Origin: Aquabacterium parvum
GTDB taxonomy: Bacteria; Pseudomonadota; Gammaproteobacteria; Burkholderiales; Burkholderiaceae_C
Reading direction: 5' to 3'
DNA: 56,743 nucleotides
Assembly: GCF_001447195.1 (NCBI RefSeq)
Contig: NZ_LFRI01000145.1
Span: forward strand, 1-56,743
In this document: positions 46,288 to 53,783 of the stretch, piece after piece
How the letters are laid out: every line of letters starts with the position of its first letter
Numbering within the stretch: the stretch's first letter is position 1
Notes under the pieces: model-generated
Database searches by the model: none
Told to the model about the DNA's origin: nothing
The model's input: the letters and a program-made list of their open reading frames with translations, nothing else
Made by a program: the position numbers and the translations under genes

Positions 46288-46407
46288 AGAGCGCCGATCA
46301 TGCAGCAAGCTCGTGGCCTGACCCCGTCGCCTTGGGCAGTCATCCGAGGGGGGGGCCGTCACCGAGGTTTGCTCACCTTGGTGACGGTGGCCCTGGGCTT
46401 TTTCGCC

Positions 46408-47484
46408 TCAAACGAGGTGGGCTGCTTCCTGAGACTTTGGAGCCTTTTGGGCTTTTTGAGCGCCTTGACGGCGTGCTCGCTGCCAACCCATCAAGCCCAG
46501 GCCAACCGCCGCCAGGGCGAAGCTGCCGGGCTCGGGAACCGAGCTGACCAGCGCGGGGTCGAAGCGGGTGTACAGGCTCAGGTCGGTGCCAAGGGTGTGT
46601 TTCAGCTGGGCCAGCACGGGGCGGTAGTTCTTGTTCTCGAAACGAACGGTGGCGATGAAGGTGCCATCCTGGTCGCCGCTGGTGGTGACGAGCCCTTTGT
46701 GATCGATGGTGTATCCGCTGCTGAATGTCACCTTTTGCGAGACGGAGCTGGTGAGCTCCGGGCGCACGCCGGAATAAGCCCAACCGCCGTCAACGTAAGA
46801 CAGGCTCATGCCAAAGTACCCGCCAACATCGGCGTCGACACCGGTGATCGTCTTGCCAAAGGCCTGAGCAAGGGCCGCGTCGGTGGAAAAAATGCTGGGG
46901 TCGCTTTGGTGGGTGATCGTGACTCGCGCGGTGATCTCCAGGGCCGAGTTCGCGCCGACCTCAAAGGACATGTCGTCAAAATGGAAGTCGGTTTCCTGGA
47001 AGTTGATGGACGTCTTGTAGGGGCTGGGGCCATCGTTGGTGGCGTTGGGGCCGTGCGAGCGAGGGGCGGCCAACTCCTGCTTGATCTCTGCGGTGTTCTG
47101 GAGCGCCTCGTTCAGGGTCACCGCACCCGGCCCAGCCTGGATCTGCACCTGGCTGTCCCCGGCGCTGTAGGTCGGGCCCTGGGTTGCCAGCATCGGGATG
47201 GCTGAGACGGTCATCGCACCGCCCCCACCGTCCATGAGCGAGCCGCCGTGCTGGTACGTGTGCATCCCCCACCAGTGGGGCGCCACGTAGTCCCAGTTGT
47301 TTTTGTAAGGTGTAGGCGGGGTCCATTCACGGACAACAGGCGTGGACGAACCCGTGGACAGGTTGATCATGTTCGCCTGGACGTTGTTCACCGAAACGGT
47401 GACGCCGAGCAGATCGGCCGCCAGGGTGGTGGAACTCACGGTCAGCGCGAGCACGCTGACGCCCAAGGATGCGATGAAACGCAT
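46408..47484 (-). CDS. PEP-CTERM protein with a long C-terminal extension
   Basis: A 358-residue exported protein; GAGGGAGAG precedes ATG 47484. The signal peptide is residues 1-23. The body is Gly/Ser/Thr-rich and beta-like (choice-of-anchor style). The sorting tag VPEPGSFALAAVGLGLMGWQRARR is followed by about 20 more residues (QGAQKAQKAPKSQEAAHLV), unusual, since such proteins normally end within a few residues of the basic cluster. Possible read-through or a recent loss of the normal stop. Confidence 0.85.
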   Translation of the reverse strand: MRFIASLGVSVLALTVSSTTLAADLLGVTVSVNNVQANMINLSTGSSTPVVREWTPPTPYKNNWDYVAPHWWGMHTYQHGGSLMDGGGGAMTVSAIPMLATQGPTYSAGDSQVQIQAGPGAVTLNEALQNTAEIKQELAAPRSHGPNATNDGPSPYKTSINFQETDFHFDDMSFEVGANSALEITARVTITHQSDPSIFSTDAALAQAFGKTITGVDADVGGYFGMSLSYVDGGWAYSGVRPELTSSVSQKVTFSSGYTIDHKGLVTTSGDQDGTFIATVRFENKNYRPVLAQLKHTLGTDLSLYTRFDPALVSSVPEPGSFALAAVGLGLMGWQRARRQGAQKAQKAPKSQEAAHLV

Positions 47485-47677
47485 GGTCTCTCCCTCGATT
47501 GATTGATGTGAAACGAACGCTATCGAACTCCTGGTGAAAACTCAACCGGGCTAGCCCACGGCCGTCGTGCGCCGCCACCACCTGCCCCCGCATTCGCGGG
47601 TGAGCTGCTGCGGTGATGGACCGGCGTGAAATGGCCGGGCTGCGCCGCCGTGGCCCGAGGTGGCTAGAATGTCCAGC

Positions 47678-47743
47678 ATGCGTGTGTCCTCGTCTCCCTC
47701 AGCAGACCTGTGCCGTCGGCGTTGGCGTAAGCCTGCGAACTGA
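47678..47743 (+). CDS. Possible leader peptide ahead of trpG
   Basis: A frame of 21 codons (ATG 47678 to TGA 47741-47743) containing a single Trp codon at position 16 (CRRRWRKPAN at its end). Like the trpE leader it has no ribosome site; a TAGAAT box ends eight bases before the ATG, so the message could be leaderless. One Trp codon is weak evidence. Confidence 0.3.
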   Translation: MRVSSSPSADLCRRRWRKPAN

Positions 47744-47885
47744 CCGAACCATCGCGCCCTCGAAGGCGCCAGACGCCCCATCCGCCAAGACACTGGCCGT
47801 TCAGTGATCCAAAGCGGGTTTCCGAGCGGGCCGGACAACGGGGGCTGCCCAGCGCCCCTCACGAACTCCACAGGAAAGAGCGCAC

Positions 47886-47903
47886 ATGCTGCTGATGATC
47901 GAC
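47886..47903 (+). pseudogene. trpG: 5' end of trpG (anthranilate synthase component II), interrupted
   Basis: Six codons encode MLLMID, the invariant start of many TrpG proteins (MLLMIDNYDSF in Pseudomonas). AGGAAAGAG lies eight bases ahead, a proper ribosome site. After codon six the frame runs on as foreign sequence to a stop at 48083, giving a 65-residue hybrid with no similarity to TrpG. The rest of the gene is not found anywhere in the window. Read as insertion of the element; the alternative, chance similarity, is unlikely given trpE nearby. Confidence 0.65.
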
Positions 47904-48008
47904 CAGCCCCAAGGTCGTTTTCTGGCGTCCCATGCTGGCCCAAAATCCAGCGTTCTCCTGGGGAGCTTGGCTCTTGACGTCTCACCAAAGCCCCTCTCAT
48001 CCCGGAAA

Positions 48009-48032
48009 AAAGCGGGTATCAAAGCGGGTATC
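48009..48032. repeat. Tandem 12-base repeat, probable integrase arm sites
   Basis: AAAGCGGGTATC occurs twice head to tail, 150 bases before the integrase gene. GGGTATC repeats upstream of P4-type integrase genes are typical arm-binding sites. A near copy (AAAGCGGGTTTC, 47811-47822, one mismatch) lies on the other side of the trpG start. Confidence 0.7.
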
Positions 48033-48182
48033 GGTTTTAGGCCGTTGCCATGGTCAAAGCACCCGTCTGACGGTGCCTTGTAAGCAGCATTGCACCCACT
48101 GACCTTGACGCGCCAGGCATGGCTGCAAAGATGAATTCAGGTCGGCTCGCCCGTGCGCGCCGGGGAATTCAGCGGAGCAGCC

Positions 48183-49394
48183 ATGCCACTCACCGACATC
48201 AAGATCCGTCAGGCCAAGGCCAGCGAAAGGCCGCTGAAGCTCTCTGATGGCAATGGCCTGTACCTGGAGGTCAAGCCCAACGGCTCGAAGCTCTGGCGCT
48301 ACCGGTATCGCATCGATGGCAAAGAGAACCTGTTTGCGCTTGGCGACTACCCGACCATCACCTTGTCCGAGGCGCGCAAGGTCCGCGACGACGCACGCGA
48401 ACTGATCAAAAAGGGGCAGCACCCCGCGCATGATCGACAGAACGGGCGCCGCCAGACCATCGCGAGCAACCGCGACACCTTCAAGGCCATCGCGCAGGAA
48501 TGGATCGAGAAGAAGCGTGGTGGGTGGACGCCCTACTACCTGCTGCAAATCGAGCGCGGCATGAAGACGGACATCTACCCGCGCATTGGGCGACTGCCCA
48601 TCCGCGCAGTGACATCGGCAGACGTCCTGGCCATCCTGGACCGCGCGTCGAAGCGCGGCGCGGAAACCGTGGCGCTCAATTTGCGCCAGTGGTGTTCGGC
48701 TGTGTTTCGCTATGCCGTCGCAACGCTGCGCGCGGACCTTGACCCTGCGGCGCCTTTGCGTGGTGCCGTCATTCGGCCACCCGTTGAGCACAGCAAGCCG
48801 CTGTCACGAGAAGACATCGCAGACCTGCAAAATCGACTCGCTGTGTACGGCGGGCACCGCACCACCATCATTGCCGTGCGACTCTTGCTGCTGACCTTTG
48901 TCCGCACCACTGAAGTAAGGCATGCCGAATGGGCTGACTTCCATCTGGAGGAAGCCGAGTGGCGCATTCCTGCCGAGAGGATGAAGATGCGCCGCATGCA
49001 CATCGTGCCTCTGGCACGGCAGACCGTTGAGGCATTGCGTGAATTGAAGGCCGTCACTGGTGATGGACGTTGCCTGTTCCCGAATACCCGACGCCCGCAT
49101 GACGTGATGAGCGGCACCACGATCAACCGTGCCCTTTCCATCATGGGCTTTGCTGTTGGCGAAGTCTCGGGCCACGACTTCCGGGCCACTGCCTCGACGC
49201 GCTTGCACGAGATGGGCTATCGATCCGAAATCATCGAGCTGCAATTGGCGCACACCGAACGCAACCGCGTGAAGGCCGCCTACAACCATGCCGACTATTT
49301 GCCGGAACGGCGGCAGATGATGCAAGCCTGGGCTGATTGGTTGGATGGCGTGGCCGCGACGGTTCAAGGATCCCCGGCTGATCGGTCGACGTGA
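48183..49394 (+). CDS. P4-type tyrosine integrase
   Basis: A 403-residue tyrosine recombinase. The N-terminus is the arm-binding DUF4102 domain (LTDIKIRQAKASERPLKLSD). The catalytic Arg is in FVRTTEVRHAEW (about 241), the His-x-x-Arg in GHDFRAT (about 330-333), the late His in LAHTERN and the nucleophile Tyr in NHADYL (about 372). It would integrate and excise the element at the trpG site. The start at ATG 48183 opens the DUF4102 domain. It reads into the element, as is usual for attL-proximal integrases. Confidence 0.95.
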   Translation: MPLTDIKIRQAKASERPLKLSDGNGLYLEVKPNGSKLWRYRYRIDGKENLFALGDYPTITLSEARKVRDDARELIKKGQHPAHDRQNGRRQTIASNRDTFKAIAQEWIEKKRGGWTPYYLLQIERGMKTDIYPRIGRLPIRAVTSADVLAILDRASKRGAETVALNLRQWCSAVFRYAVATLRADLDPAAPLRGAVIRPPVEHSKPLSREDIADLQNRLAVYGGHRTTIIAVRLLLLTFVRTTEVRHAEWADFHLEEAEWRIPAERMKMRRMHIVPLARQTVEALRELKAVTGDGRCLFPNTRRPHDVMSGTTINRALSIMGFAVGEVSGHDFRATASTRLHEMGYRSEIIELQLAHTERNRVKAAYNHADYLPERRQMMQAWADWLDGVAATVQGSPADRST

Positions 49395-49485
49395 CGAGGT
49401 GCCATGCTGTCGTGTGAATGGCAGCAGTTGAAGTCGATCAATTGCGTGGGAACCTGAACTCCTGTCAACAAGAGGAGAAGGAGCC

Positions 49486-49626
49486 ATGCGGCGATTCACC
49501 ATCTTCACGGACTCGAATGTCGAGGCGCCACGCCTCATTCTTCTTGCACTTGTCGTGCACCAGTGCAACAGCGCATCTGTTCAGATGAATGTGCTGAGGG
49601 CCGATCATCCATCGAAGGGAAGCTGA
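49486..49626 (+). CDS. Small protein (46 residues), coupled to the next gene
   Basis: ATG 49486 with a strong AGGAGAAGGAG ribosome site; stop TGA at 49624-49626, one base before the ATG of the next gene at 49628, implying coupled translation. The protein begins MRRFTIFTDSNVEAPRL and contains a hydrophobic stretch LILLALVVHQC. I know no family. Probably real because of the ribosome site and the tight spacing. Confidence 0.55.
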   Translation: MRRFTIFTDSNVEAPRLILLALVVHQCNSASVQMNVLRADHPSKGS

Positions 49627-49627
49627 C

Positions 49628-49969
49628 ATGGACAATTCCTCAAGTACCGTGCCGGAGTCCCTGCATTGCGATCAACTCATGCAAAAGCTCAAAGGCCTTT
49701 TCCTGCGGCAGCAGGAACTCATGGCTAACTTGAAGCTCGCAGCCTATGTCGCCGACGCCATGCGAGTGCTGCAAGTGTTGGAGCAGCAGGCCGACATGTC
49801 CGAAGCCTTTAGCGACACATTGAAATCCGTATGCGCTGATTGGCGCAATCCTGGTTCGATCGAACAGCCAGCGGATTTGATCGCCGTAGCGTTGGGCTAT
49901 GTCGTCGCTGCCTTGCAGCAGATTCTGACCGAGATGGATCAAGCGATAGGCGCAGTGCCATCGAGATAA
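49628..49969 (+). CDS. Hypothetical protein of the integrative element
   Basis: A 113-residue mostly helical protein with repeated Leu and Gln (KLKGLFLRQQELMANLKLA, LQVLEQQADM) that could form a coiled coil. No family recognised. It depends on the small gene upstream for translation. The 3' end overlaps the convergent recombinase gene by 31 bases. Confidence 0.6.
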   Translation: MDNSSSTVPESLHCDQLMQKLKGLFLRQQELMANLKLAAYVADAMRVLQVLEQQADMSEAFSDTLKSVCADWRNPGSIEQPADLIAVALGYVVAALQQILTEMDQAIGAVPSR

Positions 49970-51078
49970 ACCTGTCGATCATCGACCATGCGTGATGTGT
50001 TGTCGGATGCAGTGACCGGAAGTTCGGGGACGGCTTGGCGATCTGCGACGTGCCTACCACCGAGGTAGGCATTGACGATCTGAGGTCTCCCATGGCCCAG
50101 CCTCTCCGCAATGTCTCGCCTTGCGGCCACGTCCACAGCGCGGTCCAATATCTCGCCGCCATTGACCGGTGCGGGCGATCCCGTCGCTTGCTGGTATTCA
50201 TCCGCCGCGTACTGGTGCCGCAGGCCATGCGGCACTACGCCCAAGGCCTTCTTGGTCACGCCGAAGCGCTCCATCACATACCGCAAATGCCTGATGGCCT
50301 GAACCAACGTCAGTTGTGGATCACTGATGCTGTCGTTTTCCCCAATGACCAAGTCCTGCGCCAGCTTGATGGCCTGCAGGCGTGCGTCGGTATCGATTGG
50401 CACGTAGCGTTTGCGCCCGCCCTTCGTCCCCCTATGCGTAAAGAGGTACAGCGCGGTGTTGCCACCTACTTGGCCTGCCTGCACGGCAGTCAGTACGTCC
50501 GCATGCGGGCGCAGCATGCAGGCTTCCTTGAACCGCAATCCAAATGCCTGCATCAGCCGCAGTGAGGCCGCTGCATGCAGGTCATGGCGTTCGACCTGCG
50601 CCAGCACCTGATCGACATCCACGCCGCGCTGTCGCCAGCCCTTTGGCATGGTCGCAATGTAGCTGCGCGTGATCAGCGCCGGGTCGTCGAAATAGGCGCT
50701 CAGTGGTTTGACCAGCTTGGGCTTGCCGATCCATCCCGCAAAGGTCGTGAGGAAGCTGTGATTCTTCTGCAGCGTTGCCGCGCCCAGCTCGCCACGCTCA
50801 GCCCGCTGGCGCCAATCGGCCATCAACAGATCAACATGCCGCCCGCTGAACGAGCGCGGATCAAGCTTGAAGCATTTGACTGGGTTGTCTCGAAGGAACG
50901 AAAAGATGCGGAAGCAAAACTGCCTGCGCTCCTCCATCGTGGCGTGCGACACGCCTTTGCTTTTCGTGGAGTGGCGCCAGTTGTGGCGCTCCAGGATCAG
51001 CGCCAGAACGTATTTCCAGCGCTGTGGCTGAAGGGGTAGCCTGTCCAGTTCAACAGGCTGGGTTTGAGTCTTGGTCAT
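49939..51078 (-). CDS. Tyrosine recombinase, integrase-domain type (second integrase)
   Basis: A 379-residue recombinase of a different branch from the P4-type enzyme, matching integrase-domain proteins with an N-terminal SAM-like arm (Integrase_1/Phage_int_SAM_2). Catalytic residues: Arg in GLRFKEACML, His-x-x-Arg in PHGLRHQYA, late His in RLGHGRPQI and Tyr in VNAYLGG. The start at ATG 51078 has only a weak ribosome site. Such genes are common in plasmids and islands of Burkholderiales; its targets are unknown. Found beside another integrase, so it may move a nested element. Confidence 0.88.
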   Translation of the reverse strand: MTKTQTQPVELDRLPLQPQRWKYVLALILERHNWRHSTKSKGVSHATMEERRQFCFRIFSFLRDNPVKCFKLDPRSFSGRHVDLLMADWRQRAERGELGAATLQKNHSFLTTFAGWIGKPKLVKPLSAYFDDPALITRSYIATMPKGWRQRGVDVDQVLAQVERHDLHAAASLRLMQAFGLRFKEACMLRPHADVLTAVQAGQVGGNTALYLFTHRGTKGGRKRYVPIDTDARLQAIKLAQDLVIGENDSISDPQLTLVQAIRHLRYVMERFGVTKKALGVVPHGLRHQYAADEYQQATGSPAPVNGGEILDRAVDVAARRDIAERLGHGRPQIVNAYLGGRHVADRQAVPELPVTASDNTSRMVDDRQVYLDGTAPIA

Positions 51079-52094
51079 GATCAATCCATTTCGTCCAGTC
51101 AAGGGTTGTAGGGGTTGAGAGAGGCGCGTGCATCCCATCGCGCGCAAGGTCAGCATTCGGTTGCGAACAAAGCCGCAGCCAGGCCAGTCGTAAAAGTGAA
51201 CGCCGTGCACACGGTGTCAGGCACACGTGGCTGCTCGCTCGGGGCGAACCGCAGATCGACCGGTCTGGCCGGAAGGCTGCGCAGCAAAGTTGCACGGGCG
51301 TCACCCGTACGGGATGCCAATCAAGGCACCCAAATCGAACGCCGCCGCCAGACCATCTGATGACACCGAAGCCAACGCGGTGCAGGGTCTGTTCACGCCA
51401 ATCCGCAAGCTGTCGGTCGGGCCGACATGACAGGGGATGCTCGAAGCAAAGCGTGAGGCGGGGCGAAGGGGATCACGGGCGTCGCGAGAGCGCGCGCCGT
51501 TTGCCAAGGCCTCCAAGGGCGCAAGGCAAGCATCGTCGGTTCAAGACCGACATGGATCCACATTGACACGCAGGCATGCGTGCCGCAAACAAGCTGACCA
51601 CCATCTTGCGATGGCCAGCGGGGACACTTCCGACTCAAGGTCCAGCGTGACATGGCGTCACGACTCCAGGGCTTCCTTTGGCGACCGATGCGCCCGGTGT
51701 GGAAGCTACCGGCTTGACGCCATCAAAGCATGCGCTAGGCGGCACCTCAATGCAAGCGCAAAAAGTGCCGTTATCCCGCCATTACCCCTGATCGCCAATG
51801 ACCTGGTCTGCGTGCCCTTGGGGTTGACAAGTCTTCGCGATACCTCTCTCTCCGAAACCGGTCTGGCCAAGCGAAATGCGCCCGATTGCAGGCTGACCGC
51901 AATCAGACTATCCATGCGCTTGACCCCGCCGTGGATGAGCGTGGTCCGTGCGCATTGGGAGCAGAGCCGGACTGGGTCCGATGCCATTGATCAGGCTGAT
52001 GCCGAAATCCACCCCATTCAGCGCCCATTGCCGGTGGCTGGCTGACCCGCCTTTGCGCACCCTCATGAGCATCTGTTCTTCTTTGGGGATTTTC
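51079..52094. other. About 1 kb without a convincing gene
   Basis: Open frames here are short, overlap on both strands and are Arg/Ser/Pro-rich. Inverted repeats are present, for example GTGAC (51647-51651) with GTCAC (51657-51661). Just before the ParM-like gene TCATGAGCATC occurs twice (52063-52073 and 52093-52103), so two in-frame starts are possible. As it lies upstream of an actin-type partition gene, the stretch is a candidate centromere or origin region. Confidence 0.5.
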
Positions 52095-53123
52095 ATGAGC
52101 ATCGTGCGCGCTATTGATGTTGGATACGGCATCACCAAGTACATCCGCCGAGTTGACGGCGACTGCATCGAATGCGGCAGCTTTCTATCGATGGCTGAGT
52201 TCTGTTCGAGCGACACCACCATGCAAGGGTTGGGTGGTCGGCGTGACACCGTCGCGGTGCCAATGGGCCCTCACTTCTACGAGGTTGGGCCAGACATTGA
52301 ATTGGCCCTTGAGCCGTGGCGGTCAACGTTGAAGGGCGAGGATTTCATCACCACGCCTGAGTACCTGGCCTTGATGCGCGGCGCGCTGTACTACATGAAC
52401 GTCGAGGTCATCGACCTGCTCGTGGTGGGCCTGCCGGTGGCCTATTTCGCGGACAAGAAAGACAGCCTCGTCAAGCTGGCCGAAGGCGAGCACTCGGTTG
52501 GGCGGGGCCGCAAGGTTCTGGTCAAAAGGGCGCTTGCCGTGGCGCAGCCGCAAGGGGCACTGGTCACCTACGCAGCACAGCAAGGCGTGCTCGATCAAAT
52601 TCAGCACCAGGACAGCCTGATCATTGACGTGGGTACCCGCACCTTTGACTGGGTGTCCACACGCGGCATGAGGCTGTTGATCCGCAAGAGCCATTCGGTT
52701 GATCGGGGCGTCAACAACATGCTGCGCATCATCGCGCGCGAGATATCGCGTGACATCGGTGCGATCTACCTGCATCTGGATGCCATCGACTTGGCGCTCC
52801 GCAAGGAACGTCCACTGACCTTGTATGGCAAGCCCTATTCCATCGAGAAGTTCAAGCCTTTGGCCATGACCGTGGCTCACCAAGCCGTGGGCGCGATGCT
52901 CAGTCAAATCGGCGATACACAACGGTTTGACAACGTCGTGCTGACAGGCGGGGGCGCCCAGATATTCAAGAAGTACATCAAGGAAGCGCTCCCCCGGCAC
53001 AGCTTGCTGGAGTTGGCCGAGCCCGTTTATGCGAATGTGCGCGGCTTCCAGCTTGCGGGACAGGGGCGGGTTGAGGCCGAGGCAGGACTTGATGCAGTGG
53101 CCCAGGTGGAGCAGCGGCGGTGA
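52095..53123 (+). CDS. ParM/StbA-like actin-family plasmid segregation protein
   Basis: A 342-residue actin-fold ATPase. Phosphate loop 1 is AIDVGYGITKY, loop 2 is LIIDVGTRTFDW, and the adenosine motif is VVLTGGGAQIF. ParM forms filaments that push plasmid copies apart. GGGGA precedes ATG 52095; the upstream duplicate ATG (52065) would add ten residues. The stop overlaps the GTG start of the next gene (GTGA), so the pair is coupled. The resemblance to the PRTRC-system D protein is possible, but other PRTRC genes are absent. Its presence suggests that the element can exist as a plasmid. Confidence 0.85.
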   Translation: MSIVRAIDVGYGITKYIRRVDGDCIECGSFLSMAEFCSSDTTMQGLGGRRDTVAVPMGPHFYEVGPDIELALEPWRSTLKGEDFITTPEYLALMRGALYYMNVEVIDLLVVGLPVAYFADKKDSLVKLAEGEHSVGRGRKVLVKRALAVAQPQGALVTYAAQQGVLDQIQHQDSLIIDVGTRTFDWVSTRGMRLLIRKSHSVDRGVNNMLRIIAREISRDIGAIYLHLDAIDLALRKERPLTLYGKPYSIEKFKPLAMTVAHQAVGAMLSQIGDTQRFDNVVLTGGGAQIFKKYIKEALPRHSLLELAEPVYANVRGFQLAGQGRVEAEAGLDAVAQVEQRR

Positions 53124-53359
53124 CGCGCCGTGCCGATGAATCCGAGCTGGTGATCTACGTGGCGATTGACCAGGACAGTGCGCCGCTGCTGCACGCCGAC
53201 CTGGTTCGCTTTCGCAAGGGCCCCAAGCGGGTCCAGCGGCTGCGTATGCTGGCGCTGCAAGGCTTGATCTTTGAAACTGGCGCACAGCCCAAGCCGCCGC
53301 GCCCGCAAGGTGGCACCTCCGCCGCTGGAGGTGTCTTCAGCGAGCCAACCGACGACTGA
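53120..53359 (+). CDS. Small partner protein of the ParM-like gene
   Basis: A 79-residue protein starting GTG 53120 in a four-base overlap with the ParM-like stop. It has a charged body (VRFRKGPKRVQRLRMLALQG, a possible DNA-binding helix pair) and a Pro/Gly-rich tail. In StbA/ParM operons the second gene is the small DNA-binding adaptor (StbB/ParR). I infer that role from position and size; no family motif is recognised. Confidence 0.65.
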   Translation: MTRRADESELVIYVAIDQDSAPLLHADLVRFRKGPKRVQRLRMLALQGLIFETGAQPKPPRPQGGTSAAGGVFSEPTDD

Positions 53360-53783
53360 TGTGTGTCCGGCATCGCTGCTGTTCTTGGGCAATAGAGTCT
53401 GCGACAAGCTAGCCCGGTGCACCCCTCGGGCGTTTCGCAGCGAACGGGTGCGACGGTGGCCGTGGGTAAGCACACCGAAGACCGAGCCAGGGCAATAAAG
53501 TGCGCGACATCAAGGGCCGGCGCGTGACCGCTTCAGACTGCTCGGAGTCATTGGCGGTCCGAGGCCTGAACGGCAGCAACCACAAAAAACGGCCTTTGGC
53601 TGCCAGCGGCCTCGACAAGCGGGCGTAGCAGAGCGTCGGCGTGGAATACTCAGATAGCCGTGGCTAGAAATGAACTGTCGGACCCTCATGTGATCCATGC
53701 CTTGGTTGCGGAACCAAACTGCTCGATCTTATGTGGTCCAGCAGCCATGGCACGAACATAACTTTCAACCTCAACGAACAACA
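53360..53783. other. About 420 bases without a gene
   Basis: No coding frame that I trust. It contains TCGGAGTCATTGGCGG and CCTGAACGGC near 53540-53575, which is a diverged copy of a sequence at about 55043-55070 (see findings). AT-rich sequence just before the next gene probably holds its promoter. Confidence 0.4.

Larger units (their letters stand above)
47485..48182. other. Gap with trpG leader, trpG start and the left end of an integrative element
   Basis: No complete gene of size. In order: a promoter-like TAGAAT (47665-47670), a short Trp-containing frame, the first codons of trpG at 47886, then sequence unlike trpG with a 12-base tandem repeat and the integrase start at 48183. I place the boundary of the mobile element at or just after 47903. 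Confidence 0.6.

Noticed and set aside
49971..49985. Second copy of GATGATCGAC as the right end (attR) of the element
   Set aside because: Only ten bases match, in reverse orientation, inside the coding sequence of the second recombinase, and no trpG sequence follows.
51437..52045. 202-codon frame in the element's gene-poor stretch
   Set aside because: Arg/Ser-rich, no ribosome site and no domain; frames on the other strand are equally long.
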